64,000 nucleotides of DNA from Heterohyrax brucei (lineage: Eukaryota; Chordata; Mammalia; Hyracoidea; Procaviidae): the NCBI GenBank assembly GCA_028571685.1, contig CM053152.1, forward strand, positions 19,600,001 to 19,664,000, written 5' to 3'. Under the pieces are notes generated by a model. That model searched no databases. It was not told the DNA's origin and was given only the letters and a program-made list of their open reading frames with translations. A program made the translations under genes and the position numbers. Positions 1 to 11,084 of this stretch are shown in pieces. Position 1 is the first letter of the stretch, and every line of letters begins with the position of its first letter.

Positions 1-142
1 CTCACACGATCAGTCTATAAGGGCATTTCAAGACAAAACAAAACAAGGTAGAACACAGCAAGCAAACTTAAAATAAATAAATGCAAAAACTTACTGATGG
101 CTCTGAGGAATCAGTCAATAACAAATCACATAAAGGCAGATC

Positions 143-349
143 ATGATTACTTCAGAAAGTTTACAAAACAAAGAATATAGAAATCGTCCAGATGAAGAGA
201 AATTCGTGGAATTATCAGACGTAGAATACAAGAGGTTAATATCTAGAACTCTTCAGGATTGTAGTGAAAAGATCAGGCAAAATGTAGCAGAGCATAATGA
301 CAAATTGGACAGGCTACCAGAAACAGCAAACAGAAACTCAGATGATTAA
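143..349 (+). pseudogene. L1 ORF1 N-terminal remnant (68 codons)
   Basis: Start of L1 ORF1p, the trimeric RNA-binding chaperone of the L1 particle. The frame opens with an ATG and contains the PDEEKFVEL and EYKRL stretches that also occur at the ORF1 start of the other L1 copies here (near 26950, 39370 and 41180). It runs into the beginning of the coiled coil (HNDKLDRLPE) and stops at 347-349. The RRM and C-terminal domain are absent from this copy because sequence jumps to the ORF2 leader soon after. Only about a fifth of the usual protein is present, so it is non-functional. Confidence 0.7.
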
Positions 350-388
350 CAATAAAACTACAGAATTAGACACCTCTATAGAAAGTCA

Positions 389-430
389 GGAAATCCTGGT
401 GGTAACCACTATGGCTGCTAACCAAAAGAT
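389..430 (+). repeat. AfroSINE head fragment inside L1-A
   Basis: About 42 bases match the SINE tRNA-like head (aatcctggtgg, then atggctgctaaccaaaaga). Only the 5' end of the SINE is present, with no body or tail, so this is a truncated remnant or a partly deleted insertion. Confidence 0.6.
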
Positions 431-562
431 TGATTAAAAACAAGAAAAACATGAAGTCTCTGTGAATACAAAACGAATGAGAAAGATGAGAAGAAAACAG
501 ACTCAGCACAGAAAATTAAGTGGAAGAAATAAACTGTCAACAACACCAGCAAAGTCATCAAA

Positions 563-3500
563 ATGACAACTCTAAACTCTTACCTATTAAAAATTATTCT
601 GAACCTAAATGGGTTAAGTGTACCACTAAAGAGAAAGAGAGTTGCAGAATGGATAAAATGACATGATCTGTCTATATACTGCTCATAAAAGACACATCCA
701 ACTTGACAGCACTTGGCTGGCTAGACTTAAAGGCACAAACTAAAATGCAAAGGATGGAAAAAATCCATCAAAGAAACAACTTTTAAAAAAGATCAGGAGT
801 AATCCACCACAAAGGATCAGGAAGGATATAATATAATGGTTAAAGGGTTGGTACTCTAGGAGGACATAACCCTGTTAATTATTTATGCACCCAATAACAA
901 GGCTCCTAAATACATAAAACAAATGTTAGCAGCACTGAAATGTGAAATAGACAGCTCCACAACGATAATAGGTGGAAGACAGAACATCCAGAAAGATGCT
1001 CAATGAAGATGTGGAATATCTAAATGCCACAAGCAGCCAAAATGGCCTCATAGACATGTATAGAACACCTCATCCTGTAGCAGTGAAGTGTACTTTCTTT
1101 TCCAACACATATGAAACATTCTGCAGAATAGACACAGATTAGGCTGTAAAGCAAGCATTAACAGAATCCAGAGCATCAAAACATTACAAGACATTTATTT
1201 AGATGAGAAAGCCATAAAAGTAGAAAAAGTAAGGAAGAGAAAAAAAAATTAAACACATAGAAACTGAACAAAATCTTGATTAAAAAAAAACTACCAGGTT
1301 ATAGAAGAAATCAAGGATGGCATAAAAAACTCACAGACTCAAATGAGAATGAAAACACATCTTACCAAAACTCTTGAGATACAACAAAAGCAGTGCATAG
1401 AGGTCAATTTATCTCAGTAAAAACACGCATCCAAAAAGAAGGAAGGGCCCAAATGAAAGCATTAAGCTTTCAGTTGGAACACTTAGAAAGAGAGCAGGAA
1501 AAGAAACTCTTGGGCACAAGAAGAAGGCAAATAATAACAATTAGAGCAGAACTAAATGAATTAGAGAGCAGGAAAACAATTGAAAGAGTTAATAAGACCA
1601 AAAGCTGATTCTCTGAAAAGCTTAACACACTTGATAAACCATTGGCCAAACTAACAAGAGGAAAACAGGAGAAAAAAAAGCAAAAAAGCTCAGTAAGAAA
1701 TGAGACAGGCTATATTACAACAGGAAACTGGTGGCGTAGTGATTGTTATGGCTGCCAACCAAAAAGCTGGCAGTCTAAATCCACTGGGTGCTCCTTGAAA
1801 ACTCCATGGAGCAGTTCTACTTTGTCCTATAGGGCCTCTACAGGTCAGAACTGTCTTGACTACAGGTCAGAACTGTCTTGACTGCATGGTTTGTTTTTTA
1901 AATATCACAACAGAATCAACTGAAATTGAAAAAATCTTAAGAACACTATGAAAAATTGTACTCTAGTAAATTTAAATATCTAGAGGAAATAACAAATTTC
2001 CAGAACACAATACCTATTTTAATTGACAGAAACAGAGGTAGAACAACTAAATAAACCTCTAATAAAATAAGAGATAGAAAAGATAACTTAAAAAATCTCA
2101 ACAACAGAAAAAACCCTGACCCTGATAGCATCTCTGGAGAATTCTATCAAACTTTCAGAAAAGAGTTAACATCACTGTTAATAAAGCTCTTTTAGAGAAT
2201 GGAAGAGGATGGCATACTCCCAAACTTATTCTGTGAAGTCAGCATAGGCTTGATACAAAAAATGGGTGAAAGCAACCTCTCAAAAGAAGGAAAATTACAG
2301 ACTGATACCTTCATGAACTTAGATGCAAAAATCTTCAACAAAATTCTAGCCAATAGAATTCGAAAACATAAAAAAAAGAAAAATTCACCATGATGAAGTG
2401 GGTTTCATGCTAAGTATGTGAGGATAGTTCAACATTAGAAAAGCAATGAAATCAACTACAAAAATAAAAGACAAGAACTACTTGATTTTATTATTTGATG
2501 CAGAAAAAATATCAATACAGTCCAACACTGTGTCTTGTTAAAATCTCTGAGCAAAATAGGAATAGGAGGGAAATTGTTCGGCATAATGCAGGTCACTTAT
2601 TCAAAGCCAGTAGTCAATATCATCATAAGTGGAGACAGTCTGAAAGCATTTCCCTTGACACTTGGCACCAGACAGTGAAACACTTGTCACTACTTTTATT
2701 CAACATTATGCTGGAGGTTCTAACCAAAGTAACTAGGCTATAAAATAACAAAGAAAAGGCATTCAAATTGGTAAGGAAAAAGTAAAAGTATCTCCATTTG
2801 CAAATGATATGACGTTATACACGGAAAACTGTAGAGAATCCATAAGCAAAACTATTGGAACTAATAAAAGAGTTCAGCAAACAATCAGAATATGAGATAA
2901 ACACACAAAAATCAGTTGGATTCCTCTACACCAACAAAGAGATTGTCAATGAGAAAATCACCAAATGGATATTGTTTACAATAGTGCCCAAGATCTATAG
3001 AAAGAAAACTACAAAATACTACTGCAAGAAACCAAGAGACACCTACATAAATGGAGAAGCACAACTTGCACCTGGATAGGAAGACTCAACATTGTGAAAA
3101 TGTCTATTCTACCTAAAGCAGTTTATAGATACAATGCAATCCCTATCCAAATTCTAATGGCATTTTTTAATGAGATGGAGAAACAAAATCACCAACTCCA
3201 TACGGAAAGAGAAGAAGCCTTAGATACCTGAAGAAGAAGAACAAAATGTGAGACTTCACTCTACCTGATTTTACTGCTGTGGTAGTCATAACAGCCTGGT
3301 ACTGGTACAACAACAGATACATAGACCTATGGAACGGAATTGAGACATCCATTATGAGAAGCTAATATCTGACCAAGTCCATTAATTGAGGAAAAGACAG
3401 TCTCTTTGACAAATAGTGTAGACAAAACTAGATATTCATCTGTGAAAAAGTGAAACAAGAACCATGTCTCACATCATGCATGAAAATTAGCTCAAAAAAT

Positions 3501-4365
3501 TCCAAAGGCCTAAAAATAAAATCTAAAATGACTCCATGGCACTGGGATGGGCATGTAAGAAAAAAATAGAGATAACGTTAGAAGCCCTAATACATGGCAT
3601 GAACAGAATACAAAACATTACTAGCAATGCACAAACACCAGAAGAAAAAATAGATAACTGGGAACTCCTAAAAATGTAACACTTATGCTCATCAAAAGGC
3701 CTTACCAAAAGAGTGAAAAGAGGACCTACAGATGGAAAAAAAAAATTGTCTATGACAAATCTGATCAGTGCCTAGCTATAAAATCTACAAGATATTTCAA
3801 AACTGCAACAACAAAAAGATAAGTAACTCAATTAAAAATGGGCAAAGGATATGAACAGGCACTTCACCCAAAAAGACATTCAGAGGGCTAACAGATGCAT
3901 GAAGAAATTTTATTAGCCATTAAAGAACTATTAGCCATTAAAGAAATGTAAATCAGAGCTACAATGAGATACCATCTCACCCCAAGAAAACTAACATTAC
4001 TCCAAAAATAAACAAATGTTCGGGAGGTTGTGGAGAGACTAGAGCATTTACAACAATACACTGCTGGCGGGAATGCAAAATGGTACAATCACATTTGAAA
4101 TTGACTCTTTTACTTTCTTAAAAGGAAGAAGTAAAATACCAGACAATCCAGCAATCCTACTCCTTGGAATATATCCCAGAGAAATAAAATCTGTCACATG
4201 AATAAATATGGGTAAAATAGTGTTCATCGCAGCACTGTCCGCAATAGCAAAAAGAAGGAATCAACCTAGGTGCCCATCAACTGACGAATGGATAAACAAG
4301 TTATAGTATATGCTGGTCAGTGAAATTAGCCGTGAAAGGACAAATATTGTATGATAGCACTATTA
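563..4365 (+). pseudogene. L1-A ORF2 remnant (endonuclease / reverse transcriptase)
   Basis: ORF2 of L1 makes the nicking endonuclease and reverse transcriptase used for target-primed reverse transcription. The frame starts at the ATG at 563, with an N-terminus homologous to the ORF2 starts at 28226, 41566 and 56962. The IYAPNN endonuclease stretch lies near 872-895. The RT motif A area (LLFDAEK) is near 2488-2508. The RT motif C box reads FANDM at 2797-2811 instead of FADDM, so one catalytic aspartate is lost. The region is split over many frames and interrupted by a SINE at 1724-1901. Confidence 0.8.
1712..1913 (+). repeat. AfroSINE with target-site duplication, inserted in L1-A
   Basis: SINE body at 1724-1901: head ggtggcgtagtg, box-B-like stretch, ctccttgaaaactccatgg body, then a tail ending in T/A-rich sequence. 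It is flanked by atattacaacag (1712-1723) and atatcacaacag (1902-1913), a 12-bp duplication with one mismatch. Removing the SINE and one repeat rejoins L1 ORF2 sequence as seen at 29405 and 58155. It carries an exact 22-bp tandem duplication at 1839-1882. Confidence 0.9.
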
Positions 4366-5374
4366 TAAGGACTCAAGAAAAGGTGTAAACACAGAATAAA
4401 ACATTCTGTGATGGTTACTTAGGTTGGGTGTGAAGGAGTATTCACTAAGTTGATAGTAGGCAAGCACTATTTCAGTGAAGAGAAGAACAGTACACAATAC
4501 AGGAGAAGTTAGCTGAACTGGACTGAACCAAAAGCTAGGAAGTTTTCTGAATACAACCAAACACTTCGAGGGGCAGATTAGCTGGGACAGGGGTCTAGAG
4601 ACAATGGTTTCAGGGGACATGTTGGTCAACTGTCATAACAAAAGTTTATTAAGAAAATGTTCTGCATTCCACTTGGTAAGAGGCATCTAGGGTCTTAAAA
4701 ACTAGCGAGCAGTCATCGAAGAAGCATCAACTGAGACCAACCCACGTGAAGTAAAGGAGAATGAAGAACAACAAAGACATAAAGAAAATATGAGTCCAAC
4801 AGACAGAAAAATCCCTATAATCCAGAGACTACATTAGCATGAGACTGGAAGAACTAGATGGTGCCTTGCTACCACCAGTGACTACCCTGTCTGGGAAGAC
4901 AACCAAGAGTCCCTAACATAGCATGCAAAACTTGAACTCTAGTAAAAAGACCAGACTTTATTTTCTGACATACTGGTGGGTCCTTGGAAGACATGGCCCC
5001 TGAACTCTCTGTTAGACCAGAACTAAAACCATTCCTGAAGCCAACTCTTCAGACACAGACTGGAGTGGACTATAAGTCATAAAATGATACTGATGAGGAG
5101 TGTGCTTCTTGGCTTGAATAGGTACATGAGAGTGACTAAATAGCCCTATTCAAGGGCAAGGTGAGAAGACAGAGAGGGACAGGAGCTGGCTCAATGAATA
5201 CGAGAAATGTTGGGTGGAAAGAAATATGCTGTCTCGGTGTGGGGACAGCAACTAGGGTCTTATAACAAGGTGTACAACTTTTTGTATGAGAAACTGAAAT
5301 GAATGGTAAACTTACCTTTAAAGCACAATAAAATACAAATAAATAAGGTTAAATCAGACATTAGTCTCTCATAT

Positions 5375-5520
5375 AGAGCCATGGCATTGCAGTGGTTGTT
5401 CATTTTTTAAACAAAAGGTCGGCAGTTTTAATCTATCAGCCACTTGGAAATCCTGTAGGGTGTTTCTACCTTGTCCTGTAAGGTCACTAGGAATCTTAAC
5501 TGGCTAAACAGCAATGAGTT
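5375..5520 (+). repeat. Degenerate AfroSINE
   Basis: The recognisable order is: agtggttgttca head, acaaaaggtcggcagttt, cacttggaaatcctgtaggg, ctaccttgtcctgtaaggtcact, gaatcttaactggc. The divergence is high, so it is an old copy. It is followed by a T-rich stretch with short TTTC repeats (5519-5540). Confidence 0.75.
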
Positions 5521-6799
5521 TTTTCTTTCTTTCTTTTTTAAAGTGGCAGTTCTGATTATATCTTAAGAAATTCCATGAAGGGAGAGATTGTGTATTAGCA
5601 TTATATCACGGGTAGCTATAACCAGCACAGCAAAGAAATTCAATAAATTGGTTGAATGATCAAATCCAGTTCTGATATATAGCCAGCATGCCCACAGATT
5701 GGTGCACTGTGTGTTTCTGCTTGGGATCTGCCATGCTACGTCGGTGGGGTCTGTACTATCTGTGTTCTTATATAGTCTCAATATCAACCACACCTCATTG
5801 AATCCTTGGGCCCCTTGTGAATCTTCCTTGGATGTATTCTCACTTCCTCTTCCCTATTATCTCTTCAGTCAGAAACCTTCTTTGCCTCCTATAAACTCAT
5901 ACAACATTTATAAAAAATGTTCTTTGTGGGACTGAAACATTTGTCCCTGCTTACAGGTCTTATCTCCTCCCATGCATTGATGTAAATTTCTTCTGAGCTG
6001 TGTCACTTCGACACACTTCTGTGCTTAGGACATTGCTCTTCAGAGCAGGTGCTTAATGTGGATTTGTTGAATAGAGTGAACGTCTTCTTAATATTCCCCT
6101 TGTATCCTTCTTTACAGAACTTAGCATTGATCCAACCATTTAAAAGTCCCATAAACACTTGCTGAATTAATTAATTAAAGGGAGTTATTAATTAATAAAT
6201 TAATCAAAGGAAAAGGGTGGAAAGATCTCTCTTGGTATAAAGGGCATTTCAATGGCAGTCTTGGAAACCTTCCTTTTGCATGGTTGGAGCCATTGTTGCC
6301 TATGCTTAAGGCCAGGAGAAGTAAAAGGAGGCCTTGGCAGACTGGTAAAATGGCAGCGTTGCTACAAACTGAAATTTCACTCCCACGAGTGGCTGCATGG
6401 CCAAACTCTAGTTTGTGCTCCAGTGATGGATCATGCTGACAACCCCAGCAGGACCTCTTAGATATAAAATATTGTTTTACATGGTCTTTTCAACACATTA
6501 CACTGCATGTCCTAATCTGCCAGCAAAACTGGGCAGGGATTATTACTTAATCAATGCCCTCATTGGCCAAACAAAACAAAACAAAGAAAAAACCGAAACA
6601 AAGCCATGATTTATACTCAATAATTTAGAACATCTTGTGAAAAAACAAAGCATTAAACCCTGAACCTCAGCCTCCTCTACTGAAGAGAAAATCCCTCAGC
6701 TCTGTAGATGAAAACCACAGTCTTCCTCTAGGAAAAGGCCTGGAGGGCAGCAGTGTGAAGGCCAAGAAATTAGTGTGAAAGGAGCCAGACTGTCAGACA
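5521..6799. other. Unplaced sequence, no gene recognised
   Basis: No repeat or exon is recognised. There is an AT-rich patch of TTAATTAA-like palindromes at 6165-6210. The reading frames here (for example the 69-codon frame at 6252-6461) have no family likeness and no flanking splice-site support that I can judge. Confidence 0.5.
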
Positions 6800-6954
6800 G
6801 CAAGAGTGGTGTGGCCTAGGGTTAGAAACACTGGCTTTTGGGTCAGGGAGACTTGGATTCAGATCTGAACTCTGCTCTTTGTTGGGTAAGTAATTCTTGG
6901 CAAGTGACTTAATCTCACTGAGTTTCAGTTCACTTATCATAGAAATACTGTCTG
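6800..6954 (+). repeat. MIR SINE, plus orientation
   Basis: Ancient mammalian MIR pattern in order: ggcttttgggtcaggga, gacttggattcagatctg, then ttggcaagtgacttaatctc and ctgagtttcagttcactta. This matches the MIR core and its tRNA-derived flank by memory of the family. Confidence 0.75.
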
Positions 6955-7095
6955 CATGTCAGGTACTGTTGTAAGTGAGATACATTTTATCAGAGCTCAT
7001 GAGGTTTAAGTATGATTATCATTTTCATTTAGCAGATGAGGAGCTCAGACAGAGACAAGATGACTTACCCTCCAAGTCTCACAGCCTCTAACTGT
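6955..7095 (-). repeat. MIR SINE, minus orientation
   Basis: Reverse-complement MIR order: gcatgtcaggtactgttgta, then gctcatgaggttta, cattttcatttagcagatga, gatgacttaccctccaagtc and tcacagcctctaactg. It abuts the plus-strand MIR directly, so the two copies face each other. Confidence 0.7.
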
Positions 7096-7467
7096 ATGAG
7101 TGGACCCATTCTGGCTGAAGATTTGGGATACTCATCTCAGAGGGCTGTTGTGAGATCAGCACTAAAGTGCCTGTCTCCCGGTCAGTATATACATCTGTAG
7201 CTGACCCTATACCTAAGCTGCTCCACCCAGGGGCCTCTACCTCCCTCGAAATGGCAGTGGTATCTGAAGGAGCTGAGGGCTGAGACTCATCCATCATCCC
7301 AAGAGACTCAACTATAATGAGTCAAAGGTATCACTGATGTATTGTGTGAAACCGAGATTCCATTTAAACTCCAGGATTAAGCACTGTGACAGTATTCACA
7401 ATTATGTTATTTCTTGTATGAATAAAAGTTATTGATTACCTAGTCCTTTCTGGTGCTTTAAACATGG
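7096..7467. other. Unplaced sequence, no gene recognised
   Basis: No repeat or exon recognised. Ordinary base composition. Confidence 0.5.
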
Positions 7468-8128
7468 GGTCATGGATCGAATTGTGTCCTCCCAAAAATA
7501 TGTGTAACTGCGTGACTGGGCCATGATTCCCAATATTCTATGATTGTCCTCCATTTTGTGATTTTCCTACACTGTATGTTAAAGGATTAGGGTGGGACTG
7601 TAAATCCCTTCATAGGATCACCTCCCTGCTCCACTGTAAACAGTTTCCCTGTTGTGTGGCTTGCACCACCCTTAATCCTCTCATTGCCAAGTGCTGTAGA
7701 GTTGGATCTGACTCATGGTGACCCTAGGGGCCAGGGTAGAATTGACCCCCAGGATATTCAAGGAGTGCCTGGTGGATTTGAACTGCTGACGTTGTGGTTA
7801 GCAGTGGTAGCACTTAACCCTTATACAAGAGACAAAAGGAAAGAGAAGCAAGCAGAGAGTTGGGAACCTCACACCATCAAGAAAGCAGCACTGGTAGAAC
7901 AGCACATCCTTCAGGCCTGAAATTCCTGCACCAAGATGCCCCCTGCAAAAAGACTGATACAACACAAAGACTTTCTCCTAGAGCCAATAAAGGTGAAAGC
8001 CTTCCCCTGGAGCAGCAATCCTGAATTTGGACTTGTAACATACCAGACTGTGTAAGAATAAACTTTACTTTGTTAAAGTCATCCAATTTGCAATATTTCT
8101 GTTAGAGCAGCACCAGCTGACTAAAACA
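7468..8128 (+). mobile_element. MaLR-like solo LTR (copy 1), with nested SINE
   Basis: Non-coding long terminal repeat. It starts tcatggatcgaattgtgtcc and ends near gctgactaaaac, with aagaataaact as a likely polyadenylation region near 8052. The 3' third (gaatttggacttgtaac, then caatatttctgttagagcag) resembles mammalian MLT1/MaLR LTRs. The same family recurs at 14074, 45320 (minus), 47120 and 49182. No internal retroviral genes are attached. A minus-strand SINE occupies 7681-7820. Confidence 0.65.
7681..7820 (-). repeat. AfroSINE in LTR copy 1
   Basis: Reverse-complement SINE order: attgccaagtgctgtagagt, ctgactcatggtgaccctag, aaggagtgcctggtggattt, gaactgctgacgttgtggtt, agcagtggtagcacttaacc. 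The LTR sequence continues on both sides, so this insertion is younger than the LTR. Confidence 0.85.
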
Positions 8129-11084
8129 CATAGGCTGTAGGTACTTTGCCCATAGAAGATGCAACTTTGAGAGACGGATGTTTCCTTCTTCTGATGTAAG
8201 ATGACATTCTATTTTGTCTTTAAAAATGATCTTCCTGCTGAGCAGCTTTTAAGAGTGTATCATGAAATGAAACCAGGTAGCAGCTGAACTGGCAGTTGGA
8301 AAATTAACTTGTCAGAATATAATCCAATCATTAGACATCCTCCCTTTCTTTCTCTCTTTTGTCTTTTGGTATTCCAAGTTTAGACCAAATCAAGAAACAT
8401 GAAAGTGTAATGACAGGGGCATAAAGAAGTTGGTAAATGAAAGAGTCCATCATGCCCCTTATTGGTTGTTTTGGAAACACCTTCACACTTGTCTCAGGTT
8501 GTGCACTGATCCCATCTGATTCCTGCCTCCAGCTGTCCTATGGAGCCTTGCTGCTCAGTGAAGTGAAGTTGCTATTCTCTGTGCTGAGTGCCCGTTTCTG
8601 AGCCCCGTGTATGAGCCCAGGTCACAAATTAGGTGCCTGTATTATGTCTTGAGTCAGAGGGTGAACTGTCCTCCGTGATGTTACTGCAGGCTTTCGATAA
8701 CTCTGATTTACCAAGGTAAAAATGATACTCTTTACTACATTGTCTAGAGTAATCAAATTTATGTAGCCATATGCATTTCAGCTGACAGCATAAACAAAAC
8801 CAATTTTACTTATTTAAATATTAATCATTTGTTAAATGTGAAAAATTTTGAACCTAAAAGGTCACTATTATCCTGCATACTTATTCTTAGTATAATACAG
8901 AAAAAAGGAAATAAAATTTGGAATATGCTACAGCAATGTGTTGTAACACATCCGTGTAGCAATGATTGTAATGTAGATCACCATAGCCACATAATTTTAG
9001 AAACTGTGCTTTTTTATCTTTGTTTTTATTCTATTTCAAGCCTTTTGTCCAAAATGCAAGGTCTACTTGCTGTAGTGTGGATTCAGGCTTCCTCAGGGTT
9101 ACTCCCTTAGCAGTGCAGGGTCCAGACACAATGAAAAGGATGTCGGGTCAAAAAGGCCTTATGGGCCAATGCCAGGTCAAACTAGCTTGTACTGTAAATC
9201 TTCATCTTAAGTATGAATAATAATAACATGACTGTCACAGATGTGAAGGAGCATCACAGAAACTCTCCTCATTTCAGAATGTACCTGCAATGCCTTCAGA
9301 GTCCATCTGCTCAGACAGAAGCTATTTCACAGGGCAAAGCTGGCCAACAAGTGAGCTCCAGTACAGAAGAATGCCTCCTGTAATCTAGATTTTGTCTACT
9401 CATTCTCCAAAATCATAGACTAAAAAACAAACTGTTACTGCAAATTCCTTCCTTGTGAAGAACATTTTACCTCCTTCTATGTGACACAGTCCCATGAGTA
9501 TCATTCAGTTCTATCATAATGTTTGGGTGAAATGAGTTTGGTGTTAATATGCGTATACTTCTGTCAGTGCTAGAGATGAGTGCGGGAGTTTCCCGAGCAT
9601 ACAGATTCTAAGGGACACAGAAGCAAGTCGTGGGCTAATTTGGGAAAGCATCCTCTTGTACCCATATAGCAGATTGATTATATTTACAAGCAAAAACCTT
9701 GCAGAGCATTTTTCATTATACAACAAGCAGCTGATGTTATGCTGTTAGCATTCACAGAGCCCAATATCAAGATGATGGTAAAGAGACTGTCAGATCAGAT
9801 AGCAAACACTCTTTTCCTTTTGGCAAGAATGTACACATCTTTAAAAAAAGGGAGAAATTGTACTAAAAGCCCTTCTCCCTCCTCTTTTAGAAACTCTGAA
9901 TAATGGTATGTCTGGTATTTTTTTCTAATGTTTTGTGTAGTTGAATCCAGCCTGCAACGTCTTTCATCTCATTCTGAATACAAGTCAAAGCTGACTCTGC
10001 AAAGAGCTAGCTTTCACTCCTGCAAAATGTCCTGAAAATTGTATTTATTTCTCTTGTGTCTAAAACAGTTTGAATGTCTTTGTGGGAGCTGTAGTATTTT
10101 AGGCTTTGGTGGAAGCAGAATGAAATGGCATCAAGCTGGCTAGAGTTCAGCAGTTAACACTTTAAAAGAGTCTTTAGAGAATGCACAACTGAAATAGATG
10201 GAAATCCACATTCATATGGCCATCGAAAACCTAGGCCAGTGCACTGCAAAGGCCCCAGAAGAAACAACAGACACAGGAATATTGGAAGGGGTGAAGAGAA
10301 GAAAACCTCTCTTAGCCTAAGGCTACTCTTCCAGAATTTTCCACTAGTAACTTAAGGTACAGGAAAAGTTGATCTCTAACAGTAACACTGCTGTATCAAA
10401 CTCCATGTCTAGAGATGCTTTAGGATGGGTCTCTGCTGTCCCTTAATGCTCTGATTTATACATTATGCAGTTGGGGGTGAAGCGGTTGCAGAGATGGCAT
10501 CAGTCTAGCCACCAAGCCTACAGAGCTGAAACAGATAAGGCAATAGATTTCTGGGGCTTTGGCAAGAAAAAGTGTGACTATTTGCTCTCTGTAAATGAAA
10601 CACTGGGTAACTTGGCAGACCGTGAGACACTGGTCAAGAGAAAGGCTATGTGGAGAGGCTTACAGTCACCGTGAGCTGAAACACCTCCTTCACTGGTTGT
10701 ACATTCACCAAATGGCAATCAAATGAGCTTGTCAGGATTCTGAGAAGGCAAATGAGGAGACAACGGCATTGCAGCTGTGTGGTACTGCGTGGTACTGACA
10801 TCTCTCTCAAGCCAGGTGTTGTTACGTTAAGGAGGTATGGAGGTTACTGACTGATGACATAGAAAACGTTAGCTGTGACATACACTTCTAAAGGGTATCA
10901 GGTAAGTGGAAGAAAACAGCACGGAGAACGGAAGGGTAAAACATGGGGGCTCCATATGAGGGATGAAAGGCCCTCCCAGCTGCCAGTTTCCAATTACACA
11001 GAACAGTTGCCATCTCACAAATACGTAATAACATTTTTACCAATGTGATCAAAAATGATTTGACAATTCTTGGCGAGTAGGTAG
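8129..11084. other. Unplaced sequence, no gene recognised
   Basis: About 3 kb in which I recognise no repeat, RNA gene or exon. Frames such as 8829-9110 (93 codons) and 10465-10674 (69 codons) are short, show no motif and have no homologue that I recognise. This may be unique sequence or repeats too diverged to see by eye. Confidence 0.5.

Larger units (their letters stand above)
1..5343 (+). mobile_element. L1-A: decayed LINE-1, 5' end outside the window
   Basis: Old plus-strand L1. The order is end of the 5' UTR, an ORF1 start, an ORF2 start, endonuclease, reverse transcriptase, ORF2 C-terminus, a 3' UTR of about 970 bases and an A-rich end with AATAAA-like hexamers near 5325-5343. The opening 140 bases align by eye with the 5' UTR of the old L1 at 39220-39325, so they belong to the same L1 lineage. 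Most of ORF1 between about 360 and 540 is missing. Two SINEs interrupt it (389-430 and 1724-1901). The frames are broken by many stops and indels, so it is inactive. Confidence 0.85.

Noticed and set aside
8829..9220. Overlapping frames of 93 and 66 codons as a small gene
   Set aside because: No likeness to known proteins, low-complexity L/S/C-rich translation and no conserved context.
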